DNA of 10,519 nucleotides from JAAZFE01 sp034005635 (GCA_034005635.1 JAVEUJ010000086.1:1-10519), one strand, 5' to 3'; shown: positions 1 to 6,696, counted from the first letter of the stretch. Made by a program: numbers and translations. Notes: generated by a model from the letters alone, not told the origin.

Positions 1-30
1 ACGGCTTTCCTGTAGGTGTGCCCGCTGGGT

Positions 31-111
31 GCGCCGAGCAGAAGAAGCCGTGCAACAGAACTGGAAGATGCGCGGACCGGGAGGTCCACGCTACGAGAGC
101 CTCGTTTTCCA
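31..111. repeat. Dispersed repeat, left copy (81 bp)
   Basis: This stretch matches 9299-9379 in the same orientation at 75 of 81 positions by hand alignment. It includes the block GCGGACCGGGAGGTCCACGC and ends in the same TTTTCCA. At the right copy the GC-rich block pairs with a preceding inverted arm. Here the equivalent left arm (about 11-35) is much diverged, so only half of the palindrome is preserved. No reading frame is convincing. It looks like a non-coding dispersed element, not a gene remnant. Confidence 0.8.
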
Positions 112-174
112 CAGTGTGGAAAGAAATCTTCCATAGCGTGGAAGATTCGCCAAATAATCTTCCATAGCGTGGAA
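106..174. repeat. Cluster of three short TTCCA...TGGAA palindromes
   Basis: Three dyads follow one another. 106-122 is a perfect 17-bp palindrome (TTTCCACA, G, TGTGGAAA). 125-147 has 9-bp arms AATCTTCCA and TGGAAGATT around TAGCG. 160-174 has arms TTCCA and TGGAA around TAGCG. The last two share an identical 19-base stretch (125-143 and 156-174), giving a 31-bp period. A related dyad, TCCA-TGGCA-TGGA, sits at the same place after the right copy of the 81-bp repeat (about 9376-9388). They could be protein-binding sites or small hairpins in RNA; the sequence does not decide between these. Confidence 0.75.
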
Positions 175-213
175 AACGTTGTGGCGGCGGTGATTTTCGT
201 ATTGCTCGAGATT

Positions 214-261
214 GACCAACAACCATCAACCAACGACGAACAATCCCGCCTGACGGGCGGG
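214..261. repeat. ACCAAC-rich tract followed by GC hairpin
   Basis: A tract built from GACCAAC, AACCAAC and similar words (214-241) runs into the inverted repeat CCCGCC-TGACG-GGCGGG (245-261). The same arrangement, an ACCAAC-rich tract and then a C-rich hairpin, recurs at 4170-4216 with a different hairpin sequence. The hairpin here may also serve as the waaF terminator. The pairing of the two parts suggests one repeat family, but two examples are thin evidence. Confidence 0.5.
245..261 (-). terminator. Putative terminator hairpin after waaF
   Basis: Read on the minus strand, the waaF stop codon is followed after one base by CCCGCC-CGTCA-GGCGGG and then ATTGTTCG. The stem is 6 bp and GC-rich, and the following T tract is poor, so this would be a weak intrinsic terminator at best. 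It could instead be a repeat hairpin that happens to lie here. Confidence 0.45.
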
Positions 262-262
262 G

Positions 263-1303
263 TCAAGTGGTGTGGAGGAGGGGGAGGAGGGCCTGGACGG
301 CATCGTCGGGGGCGATGGCGCGCAGGGCTTTTTCGGCCTTGGCAGAATGGCGGGGGACATCGCGGGATCGGAGATCAGAGCGTTGCAGGATGCGCAGGGT
401 GCGTCCGAGCGGGCCCGTTCGTCCGGGATCGGTGATGCCGAAGAGGGCGACGAGGGGGGTGCCGAGGGCGGCGGCGAGATGCATGCCCCCGCTATCGTTG
501 CAGAGGACGCCGGCGGAGAGCGCCAGTACACCGGCCAGTTCTTCGAGCGTGGTCTGGCCGGCCAGATTCATGCCGTTGGGAGCGGCAGCAGCGGCGACCT
601 GCTGGCAAACGGCTTCTTCGGCGGCGGTGCCTAGGGTGATGATGGAACCGCCGGTTTCAGCCATGAGTTTGGCGGCGGCGAGGGCATAGTGTTCGGTGGG
701 CCACTGCTTGGAGGGGCCGCGTGCGGCTCCGGGGATCAGTGAGATCCACGGCCGGGGCAAATCAGCGAGTTTTTCGTGCAGGCGCTCCAGCACAGGCGGG
801 GAAACGGCGAGGCTGGGGGGCACGAAGGTGCGACGATTTGCGCCCGGGAAAAAGAGGTCCAGGTATTCAAAGACTTGATGGATGCGGCCGGGGGCGGGGG
901 TGTGGCGGCGGACCTCCGTGAGCATCCAATCGCGGGGAAAATGACCGGGGAGCCCAATCCGGTCGGGGATGCGAGCGAACCACGGCGGCAGGGCCGAGCG
1001 AAAGGAATGGGGCAGGACATAGGCCGTCTCAATGTTGAGTTCGCGCAAGGTCTGTGTCAGGGGCTTGAGGCCGGCCGCGGAGCGGGGCAGGGTCAGCACG
1101 CGAGTAGGGGCGGGGTGCAGGGCCCAGAGGGCGGCCAGGGCAGGGCGAACCAGCAGGGTCAGCTCGGCATCGGGATTTTCCCAGCGGTAGGCTTGGATGG
1201 CGGGCATGGACAGGATGGCGTCGCCAAGCCAATTGACACCGCAGATCAGAATGCGCGGCGGCGGACGAGGGGTGTGGTCGACGGGCGAGGCGGGAGCTAC
1301 CAT
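263..1303 (-). CDS. waaF: Lipopolysaccharide heptosyltransferase II-like (GT9 family)
   Basis: Glycosyltransferase family 9 protein of 346 residues, the usual size for WaaF. The family transfers L-glycero-D-manno-heptose from ADP-heptose onto the inner core of lipopolysaccharide, at the cytoplasmic face of the inner membrane. The N-terminal Rossmann motif is ILICGVNWLGDAILSMPA (residues 18-35, with the expected Asp at 28). The C-terminal sugar-nucleotide half carries PGAARGPSKQWP (191-202), LAGQTTLEELAG (247-258), NDSGGMH (269-275) and FGITDPGRTGPLG (288-300), the pattern typical of heptosyltransferase II. The start at 1303 is the only ATG before the first motif. It overlaps the stop of the preceding DUF4139 gene by 7 bases (ATGGTAG), so translation is probably coupled. 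It is last in the aroC operon. Assignment to WaaF rather than WaaC or WaaQ rests on the SGGMH and GxxPL regions. The exact acceptor is unknown. Confidence 0.87.
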   Translation of the reverse strand: MVAPASPVDHTPRPPPRILICGVNWLGDAILSMPAIQAYRWENPDAELTLLVRPALAALWALHPAPTRVLTLPRSAAGLKPLTQTLRELNIETAYVLPHSFRSALPPWFARIPDRIGLPGHFPRDWMLTEVRRHTPAPGRIHQVFEYLDLFFPGANRRTFVPPSLAVSPPVLERLHEKLADLPRPWISLIPGAARGPSKQWPTEHYALAAAKLMAETGGSIITLGTAAEEAVCQQVAAAAAPNGMNLAGQTTLEELAGVLALSAGVLCNDSGGMHLAAALGTPLVALFGITDPGRTGPLGRTLRILQRSDLRSRDVPRHSAKAEKALRAIAPDDAVQALLPLLHTT

Positions 1304-2736
1304 GTGTACCGTACCGTGTAGGTAAACATTTTGCGGGAGTTGGCCTTGACTGGGACAACGAACTGGATGGAGTGGGGGTCGGCGCCGGGTGTGTGGTCGG
1401 CACTGGCGGCGATGATCTCGTGGTTGTCGCCGCGATAGAGGTGTTCAATCACAGTGATGGTCTGGTCATCGGTGGTTTGATTGTCAAGGGTGATTTCAAA
1501 TGATTCTTCGGAGGCTTTGAACGGAGTGGTGTCAGCGAAGGCGGTCCGCAGGCGGCGTCCCATGATACCGGCCGCGGGGCCGAGGTTCAGGGTGGCTTCC
1601 TCGCCGGGGGCGAGCGGTTGCAGCCAATCGGAGCCAATCCATTCCAGCGGACGGTCGGCGGTGCCTCGCAGCAGCCGCAGTTCGCCCGGGGGCAGCAGGG
1701 CGCCGGTGGTGTTGCGGAAGACAAGGCGTGTCTCCACCGCAGGGGAAAATTCGGAACCGAGGTTGGCATCGGTGCGACGATTACGCTGATAGCGGTCAAA
1801 GCGGACGCCGTCGTAGATGTGGCGGGTTTCGACAGGAATGGAGTCGGCGAAGGCGAGGCTGGCCCGGATGGCTCCGCGCGCCGGAAGGGTGAGTGGGTGG
1901 AGGAGATCGTAGGTGGCGACCGTGGCACTGGCGGCGGCGGCGCGTTCGGGCACCCAGCTCTTGCCATCGGCCGCTGGGCGCAGCACGGTGGGGCGCTCGA
2001 TACGTGGATCGTCGGCGGCCGGCACCAGCGGGGCAAAGCGGCCCTTATCGGATAGGGCAAGGCGGATGCGGGCATGGGCAAACTCGCGGATCGTGGCATT
2101 AGAGATGCAGACACGAGTGGAGAGGGACATGGCCCGTTTGTTGGCGGTGAGGATGGCTTCGTGGGCGGCCAGCCAGGCGAAGCCGTCCGCGGCGTAATCA
2201 ATCTGGACGGCGACCGGCGGGGGCTGACCGGCGGCAGTCTGCCATAGGAGAGTCGGTGAGCGGGAGAGCAGCCCCTTGCTGGGGAACTCAATGGAATCCA
2301 AGCGGCTAATGTCTGGGATGACGCACACGGGCTGGCCTTCCGTTGCCAACAGCAACGAGGGGGCCGCCGAGGAGAAATCAGGCAGCGCCGCGAGGCGCCC
2401 GGATAGAGTTTCGACTCCCCGTCGGGCCGTGATGGCTTTGTCGAAAAAAGCAAGGAATAGCGACTCGTTGTCGCGCAGATCGTAGGAAAATCGTTGGGAT
2501 AGAATATCGAGCGTTTCGTCGCGACTCAGGGGGGTGGCATTCACTGATGCCGAAAGGATGGTTTCAGGCACGGGGCCGACTCGCAAGAGGCCATCTGCCG
2601 CAGGTGGGGGGAGGTCGTGCGTTTCAGCAATCTGTGCCCGCCCGGAATCTTGAATGGTCAAGGCGATCGACCGCGGATTGGCGGCCAGAGCCGGTAGCGC
2701 CAGGAGTAACAACAGGGACGGCAGAGTACGTTTCAT
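1297..2736 (-). CDS. Secreted DUF4139 domain-containing protein
   Basis: Protein of 479 residues from the ATG at 2736. The reading frame stays open upstream inside aroC, but MKRTL there begins a clear signal peptide: basic MKR, a leucine-rich core, then PALA before residue 19, with likely cleavage after Ala18. No lipobox cysteine is present, so I expect a periplasmic or outer-membrane-associated soluble protein. The middle carries HIYDGVRFDRYQ and VETRLVFRNTTG. The last 65 or so residues (FEITLDNQ through VIEHLYRGDNHEI to TYTVRYTW) match the C-terminus of DUF4139 as I know it. No catalytic motif is visible and the family has no settled function. The start lies one base after the aroC stop (TGATATG) with only a poor ribosome site, so it probably depends on translation of aroC. 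Its stop overlaps the waaF start. An envelope role is suggested by the signal peptide and by waaF. Confidence 0.85.
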   Translation of the reverse strand: MKRTLPSLLLLLALPALAANPRSIALTIQDSGRAQIAETHDLPPPAADGLLRVGPVPETILSASVNATPLSRDETLDILSQRFSYDLRDNESLFLAFFDKAITARRGVETLSGRLAALPDFSSAAPSLLLATEGQPVCVIPDISRLDSIEFPSKGLLSRSPTLLWQTAAGQPPPVAVQIDYAADGFAWLAAHEAILTANKRAMSLSTRVCISNATIREFAHARIRLALSDKGRFAPLVPAADDPRIERPTVLRPAADGKSWVPERAAAASATVATYDLLHPLTLPARGAIRASLAFADSIPVETRHIYDGVRFDRYQRNRRTDANLGSEFSPAVETRLVFRNTTGALLPPGELRLLRGTADRPLEWIGSDWLQPLAPGEEATLNLGPAAGIMGRRLRTAFADTTPFKASEESFEITLDNQTTDDQTITVIEHLYRGDNHEIIAASADHTPGADPHSIQFVVPVKANSRKMFTYTVRYTW

Positions 2737-2737
2737 A

Positions 2738-3844
2738 TCAGGTCTCGCTTTGGGGGCGCGGGATGCGCTGAGTTTGTTGCAGCAAAAAGGCATCGGCCAA
2801 CACCAAGGCGGCCATGGCTTCGACGATGGGGACGGCGCGGGGCAGGACGCACGGATCGTGACGGCCCTTGGCTTCGAAGACGACCGGGGTGCCGTCGAAG
2901 GCCACGGTGGGCTGGGGCAGGGAGATGGTTGAGACTGGCTTGAAGGCCACGCGGAAGAAAATAGGTTCACCGTTGGAAATTCCGCCCTGAATACCGCCCC
3001 CGTGGTTGGTGGCGGGGCGGATACCGCCGTCGGGATGGGCATGGAACGGATCGTTGTGTTCGGAGCCTTTCATGAGGGTGGCACCAAAGCCTTCGCCAAT
3101 TTCGAATCCGCGAGTGGCGGGGATGGATAGCATGGCTTGAGCAAGGCGGGCGGTTAACTTGTCGAAGACGGGTTCACCCCAGCCGGTGGGGACGCCGCGG
3201 CAAACGCAGGCGACTACGCCGCCCAAGGAATCGCCGGCGTCCCGTGCGGTTTCGATTGCCTGGATCATGCGCGCGGCTGTGGCGGGATCGGGGCAGCGGA
3301 CCAGGGTGGAGTCTACCTGGGCGCGGGAGAGGGTGGTCAGGTCGGGGCGGGGGGGCGTGATCTCGCCCACAGCTTCGACCCAGGCAATAATTTCGACGGG
3401 GTGGAAGGCGGCGAGCATTTTTTCGGCCACGGCGCCGGCGGCGACGCGCGCGGCGGTCTCGCGGGCAGAGGCGCGTCCGCCGCCGGAGCGGGCGCGCAGG
3501 CCGTATTTCTCGGCGTAGGTGAAATCAGCATGGGACGGGCGCGGCACGGTTTCCATCTCGGCGTAGTCGCCGGGGCGGGTGTCGGCATTAGGGATGCTCA
3601 GTCCGATCGGGGTGCCGAGGGTCAGGCCGCGTTCGACGCCGGAGAGAATGGTGACCGTATCGGTTTCTTTGCGGGGGGTGTTGAGGGCGGTGGCGCCGGG
3701 GCGGCGCCGGTCGAGCTGCGGCTGAATATCGCCTTCCGCAAGCGGAATGCGCGCGGGGCAGCCATCGACCACGCAGCCAATGGCGCGTCCGTGGGATTCG
3801 CCAAAGGATGTGACGCGAAACAAGGTTCCGAAGGTACTGGCCAT
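2738..3844 (-). CDS. aroC: Chorismate synthase
   Basis: AroC converts 5-enolpyruvylshikimate-3-phosphate to chorismate with reduced FMN, the last step of the shikimate pathway, in the cytoplasm. The protein has 368 residues, normal for the family. Conserved blocks in order: FGTLFRVTSFGESHG (5-19), LDRRRPG (44-50), RPSHADFTYAEKYG (102-115) and RSGGGRASARETAARVAAGA (119-138). Further on come GIQGGISNGEPI and, near the C-terminus, GRHDPCVLPRAVPIVEAMAA. All key basic and His residues appear intact. The frame is open 19 codons further upstream, but the start at 3844 is chosen because it gives the family N-terminus MASTFG and has GAGGAG 10 bases before it. It is first in an operon with the DUF4139 gene and waaF. 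No convincing -35/-10 pair was found upstream. Confidence 0.97.
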   Translation of the reverse strand: MASTFGTLFRVTSFGESHGRAIGCVVDGCPARIPLAEGDIQPQLDRRRPGATALNTPRKETDTVTILSGVERGLTLGTPIGLSIPNADTRPGDYAEMETVPRPSHADFTYAEKYGLRARSGGGRASARETAARVAAGAVAEKMLAAFHPVEIIAWVEAVGEITPPRPDLTTLSRAQVDSTLVRCPDPATAARMIQAIETARDAGDSLGGVVACVCRGVPTGWGEPVFDKLTARLAQAMLSIPATRGFEIGEGFGATLMKGSEHNDPFHAHPDGGIRPATNHGGGIQGGISNGEPIFFRVAFKPVSTISLPQPTVAFDGTPVVFEAKGRHDPCVLPRAVPIVEAMAALVLADAFLLQQTQRIPRPQSET

Positions 3845-3854
3845 GGTGAAATCT

Positions 3855-3860
3855 CTCCTC
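3855..3860 (-). promoter_or_regulatory. Ribosome binding site of aroC
   Basis: Minus-strand GAGGAG lies 10 bases before the ATG at 3844. It decides the start in favour of MASTFG over the longer frame, whose ATG at 3901 has no such site and would add 19 residues foreign to the family. Confidence 0.75.
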
Positions 3861-3929
3861 TTATCTACACTAGGCTGTCCTGCCCCCCCGAGGGAAGTCA
3901 ATAGTTCCGGGAAAAGTGAAGAGTGATTA

Positions 3930-3955
3930 ACGCAAAGGACGCAAAGGACGCAAGG
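3930..3955. repeat. 9-bp tandem repeat, ACGCAAAGG x3
   Basis: Two exact ACGCAAAGG units (3930-3938, 3939-3947) are followed by a third ending ACGCAAGG. Similar CGCAAAG(G/A) strings are, from memory, common dispersed repeats in several bacterial groups. No coding frame uses it. Confidence 0.8.
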
Positions 3956-3963
3956 GGAGCGGG

Positions 3964-3999
3964 GACCGATCCGACCGATCTGACGGATCCGACGGATCG
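3964..3999. repeat. 9-bp tandem repeat, GAC(C/G)GATCN x4
   Basis: Four contiguous 9-bp units read GACCGATCC, GACCGATCT, GACGGATCC and GACGGATCG. Because C changes to G halfway, the array is also near-palindromic: CCGATCCG (3966-3973) pairs with CGGATCGG (3993-4000). It begins 8 bases after the other 9-bp array and has the same period with an unrelated sequence. It is rich in GATC. Confidence 0.8.
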
Positions 4000-4003
4000 G
4001 ACA

Positions 4004-4019
4004 GTCTCACGCCAAGACG
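4004..4019. repeat. 16-bp dispersed repeat, copy 1
   Basis: GTCTCACGCCAAGACG is identical to 9104-9119 in the same orientation. Both copies are intergenic and followed by purine-rich sequence. The ends GTCT and AGAC form a short dyad. Confidence 0.7.
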
Positions 4020-4169
4020 TTTAGGAGCAAAGGGAGGATGAGGGGACTCAATATCCACTATTCAATTTCCAAGTGGGCAGCCGGGAAACAGAGCACAAAG
4101 AAAGGGAACAGACAAACAGCCGAACAATTAGAGCAGCCGGCCCACAGATGGCTCCGGATTTGGATCGAT

Positions 4170-4216
4170 CGACCAACGACCAACAACCAACACCCCCGCT
4201 GCCCGGGACAGCGGGG
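4170..4216. repeat. ACCAAC-rich tract with 8-bp GC hairpin
   Basis: A GACCAAC/GACCAAC/AACCAAC tract (4170-4193) is followed directly by CCCCGCTG-CCCGGGA-CAGCGGGG (stem 4194-4201 with 4209-4216). There is no T run on either strand, so it is not an obvious terminator. Position and make-up parallel 214-261. Confidence 0.55.
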
Positions 4217-4284
4217 CATTTCGTGCTGGAGGAGAAGGACTGGAGAGAGCATAGTATCCCCCCGTGGAAGGGAAGGACCAGACC

Positions 4285-4839
4285 ATGACGGAACAACGCA
4301 AAGACATCGCGGCGCGGCTGAAGGAGCTGCGCAATATAGAAGGTAAATCTCAGCAGGAGCTGGCGGACGCGCTGGGGGTGGCGCTGGGGGAGTACCAACG
4401 CTTTGAAGCTGGCAACGCCGATATTCCAGCGAGTGCGCTGAACGATGCGGCGCGTTTGCTCAACGCTGACTTGACGGAACTCTTGACCGGCGAAGAACCG
4501 CGCATGAAAATTTTCAGTGTGACGCGTCAGGGCGGCGGGGTGAAGGTGGAGCGTCGCAAGGACTACCAGTATCGCAATCTCGCGGCCAATTTCTCGGGGC
4601 GCAAAGTGAATGTCTTCGAAGTTACGGTCCCGGCGGACGCAGGGGAGTCCGGCCCCCACGCGAATTCCCATCCCGGACAGGAATTCAATTACCTGCTCGA
4701 GGGCCGCATGCGAGTTCGAATTCACGGCAATGAGCTAATCTTGGATGTGGGCGATTGCGTCTACTTCGATTCCAGTCACGACCACTCCATGGAAGCGCTT
4801 GATGGCCGTCCGGCGCGCTTCTTGGCGATGATTATCTGA
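4285..4839 (+). CDS. XRE-family transcriptional regulator with cupin domain
   Basis: Protein of 184 residues. Residues 6-66 form an XRE-type helix-turn-helix (KSQQELADALGVALGEYQRFEAG, 21-43), expected to bind DNA. Residues about 105-184 form a cupin-2 barrel. Its first motif has HANSHPGQEFNYLLEG: His129 and Glu133 are in place, but the first His of the usual HxH is replaced by Asn127. Motif 2 contains His165 and His167 in SSHDHSM. The barrel probably binds a small molecule, perhaps through a metal. The ATG at 4285 is chosen over an in-frame GTG at 4264 because AAGGA lies 7 bases before it and MTEQRKDIAARL is a normal family start. It lies 16 bases upstream of an acyl-CoA synthetase, a pairing seen in other bacteria, so it likely regulates that gene and itself. 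The ligand is unknown; the synthetase substrate or product is a reasonable guess. Confidence 0.9.
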   Translation: MTEQRKDIAARLKELRNIEGKSQQELADALGVALGEYQRFEAGNADIPASALNDAARLLNADLTELLTGEEPRMKIFSVTRQGGGVKVERRKDYQYRNLAANFSGRKVNVFEVTVPADAGESGPHANSHPGQEFNYLLEGRMRVRIHGNELILDVGDCVYFDSSHDHSMEALDGRPARFLAMII

Positions 4840-4842
4840 GTC

Positions 4843-4847
4843 AGGAG
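4843..4847 (+). promoter_or_regulatory. Ribosome binding site of the acyl-CoA synthetase
   Basis: AGGAG lies 8 bases before the ATG at 4856, inside the 16-base gap after the regulator stop. It supports the first of two nearby Met codons (4856 and 4862) as the start. Confidence 0.75.
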
Positions 4848-4855
4848 TAGACGCC

Positions 4856-6520
4856 ATGTCGATGTTGAACCAATTTCTACCTCAAACAGAATTTTCGTCC
4901 TACGAAGATTTTTGCGAGCATCTGGCCATCCGGGTGCCGCCCAATTTCAATTTTGCCTACGATGTGGTGGATGCCTATGCCGAGAAGGAGCCCACGCGGC
5001 GGGCGATTGTCTGGTGTAACGACAACGGTGACGAACGGGTGGGCACTTTCGCCGAGCTGAAGGACGCCAGCGACTGCGCGGCTCAGGTGTTCCAGCGCTT
5101 GGGCGTGCGCAAGGGCGATGCGGTGATGCTAATCCTGAGGTGTCGCTATGAATTTTGGGCGTGCCTGCTGGGGCTCCACAAGCTGGGGGCGGTGGGGGTA
5201 CCGGCCACGCACATGCTGACGGCACATGACTTGGCCTATCGCTTTGATCAGGCCCAGGTCCGAATGGTGGTGGCAGTGCCGGATGCCGCATTGGAGGAGG
5301 CCATCGAGGGCGCTGAACACGCTGCTCCGGGTGGCCAGCTCCTTAAAATGCGCTTATGCGGGACGAAGGCAGGTTGGTACGATTTAACCGCGGAGATGGC
5401 AACTGTCGAGGGCCGCTGGATTCGGCCTGAGGGCGAGGCCGCCACACAAAATCGTGATCTGATGCTGGTCTATTTTTCATCGGGCACGACCGGCCAACCC
5501 AAAATGGTGGCGCACAATTATACCTATCCGCTGGCGCACATTGTGACGGCGAAATATTGGCAAAATGTCAGCGATGGGGGGCTGCACTACACAGTGGCCG
5601 ACACGGGCTGGGCTAAGTCGGCTTGGGGTAAATTGTACGGGCAGTGGCTGTCCGGCAGTGCCGTATTCGTGCACGACTATGATAAGTTTTCGCCCATGCG
5701 GACACTCGAGGTTTGCGCTCGTTACGGGGTCACGACGTTTTGTGCGCCGCCGACAGTTTATCGGTTCCTGATAAAGGAGGATCTGTCGCGGCATGATTTT
5801 TCACAACTGGCTTATGCCGTGGTGGCCGGAGAACCGCTTAATCCAGAGGTCTATGAGCAGTTTAAGAAGGCCACGGGGCTGAGCTTGATGGAGGCATACG
5901 GGCAGACCGAAATGACGATCGGGGCAGGCAATTTCACCGGCATGAAACCCAAACCTGGTTCCATGGGGCGTCCATCGCCGCTGTACGGCTTGTACCTAGC
6001 CCGGCCGGACGGCACCCGATGCGATCCGGGCGAACAGGGGGAAATGGTAATCCCTGCGGAGCGGGTTCATGCGCTAGGGATGTTCATGGGCTATCATCAC
6101 GATTCGGATTTGACGGCCCACAGTCTGCGCGGAGGTGTGTATCATACCGGCGACGTGGCTTGGCAGGATGAAGACGGATATTTCTGGTATGTGGGGCGCG
6201 ACGACGATCTGATCAAGAGCAGCGGCTATCGCATTGGTCCCTTCGAGGTTGAAAGCGCGCTGATGGAACACCCGGCCGTGATGGAATGCGCGGTAACCGG
6301 TGTCCCTGATCCCGAGCGTGGGCAATTGGTCAAGGCGACGATTGTGGTGTCGAAAGGCTACGTGGCATCGACGGAGTTGGCCCACGAACTGCAAGCGCAT
6401 GTGAAGCGGGTCACGGCCCCCTATAAGTATCCGCGAGTTATTGAATTCGTGCCGGAACTGCCCAAAACCATCAGCGGTAAAATCCGCCGCGTGGAAATTC
6501 GCGAACAAGACCAGGCCTGA
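4856..6520 (+). CDS. AMP-binding acyl-CoA synthetase (ANL superfamily)
   Basis: Protein of 554 residues that should activate a carboxylic acid with ATP to an acyl-adenylate and then form the CoA thioester, in the cytoplasm. All ANL core motifs are present: the phosphate loop YFSSGTTGQPK (206-216), YGQTEMT (348-354), YHTGD (429-433), the hinge GRDDDLIKSSGYRIGP (447-462) and the C-terminal PKTISGK (536-542) with the catalytic Lys542. TDTGWAKSAWG-type sequence (ADTGWAKSAWGKLYGQW) and the overall length resemble the medium-chain/acetyl type (MACS-like) synthetases more than long-chain FadD, but the substrate cannot be read off. The start is supported by AGGAG. It is co-directional with the XRE-cupin gene. 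A thioesterase on the opposite strand 445 bases downstream could undo its reaction. No signal peptide or membrane segment is seen. Confidence 0.93.
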   Translation: MSMLNQFLPQTEFSSYEDFCEHLAIRVPPNFNFAYDVVDAYAEKEPTRRAIVWCNDNGDERVGTFAELKDASDCAAQVFQRLGVRKGDAVMLILRCRYEFWACLLGLHKLGAVGVPATHMLTAHDLAYRFDQAQVRMVVAVPDAALEEAIEGAEHAAPGGQLLKMRLCGTKAGWYDLTAEMATVEGRWIRPEGEAATQNRDLMLVYFSSGTTGQPKMVAHNYTYPLAHIVTAKYWQNVSDGGLHYTVADTGWAKSAWGKLYGQWLSGSAVFVHDYDKFSPMRTLEVCARYGVTTFCAPPTVYRFLIKEDLSRHDFSQLAYAVVAGEPLNPEVYEQFKKATGLSLMEAYGQTEMTIGAGNFTGMKPKPGSMGRPSPLYGLYLARPDGTRCDPGEQGEMVIPAERVHALGMFMGYHHDSDLTAHSLRGGVYHTGDVAWQDEDGYFWYVGRDDDLIKSSGYRIGPFEVESALMEHPAVMECAVTGVPDPERGQLVKATIVVSKGYVASTELAHELQAHVKRVTAPYKYPRVIEFVPELPKTISGKIRRVEIREQDQA

Positions 6521-6653
6521 AAAGTTGAAACGGCGACCGTCGTGGCTGATGATCGAAATATGATCGCCACCGGCTGGCGGGGTGGTATGTCAGCCGAGGT
6601 AGTCGTGCAATCTGGGGTGCGGCTGGTGTGCTTCGCTTAGAACATTTGTGAGA

Positions 6654-6662
6654 TGGTATAAT
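6654..6662 (+). promoter_or_regulatory. Orphan extended -10 promoter element
   Basis: TGGTATAAT is a consensus extended -10 box on the plus strand, within the 12-mer ATGGTATAATGC, which also occurs on the minus strand at the thioesterase promoter. Transcription would begin near 6669 and run over the repeats towards the 3' end of the thioesterase gene, with no evident gene to serve. No good -35 is seen. The site is also an imperfect palindrome (ATGG...CCAT), so it may be a binding site instead. Confidence 0.4.
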
Positions 6663-6696
6663 GCCATTTCTTGACTTTAAACAGTCGCGGCTCACT

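Larger units (their letters stand above)
3845..4284. other. Divergent intergenic region between aroC and the XRE-cupin gene
   Basis: These 440 bases must hold the promoters of both divergent operons, but most of the stretch is repeat. It contains an aroC ribosome site, two 9-bp tandem arrays (3930-3955 and 3964-3999), the shared 16-mer at 4004-4019, a purine-rich middle section with no recognisable gene, and an ACCAAC tract with hairpin (4170-4216). Long frames here on both strands lack start signals and family resemblance. A TAGTAT at 4252-4257 could be a -10 box for the plus-strand pair, but no -35 matches it. An obvious operator for the XRE regulator was not found. Confidence 0.6.

Noticed and set aside
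2737..3042. Upstream 102-codon extension of the DUF4139 frame inside aroC
   Set aside because: The frame is open only because it shadows aroC; the translation is Pro/Ser-rich with no signal, whereas a textbook signal peptide starts at 2736.
3845..3901. 19-codon N-terminal extension of aroC
   Set aside because: MASTFG at 3844 fits the family N-terminus and has GAGGAG before it; the extension does not resemble chorismate synthases.
3867..3901. TTGACT (3896-3901, minus) with TAGTGT or TAGATA as an aroC promoter
   Set aside because: The spacing is about 23 bases or more, too long for a normal sigma-70 promoter, and the -10 is poor.
4048..4725. 225-codon minus-strand frame across the intergenic region and the regulator gene
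   Set aside because: It is antisense to the clear XRE-cupin gene, shows no family resemblance, and its intergenic part consists of repeats.
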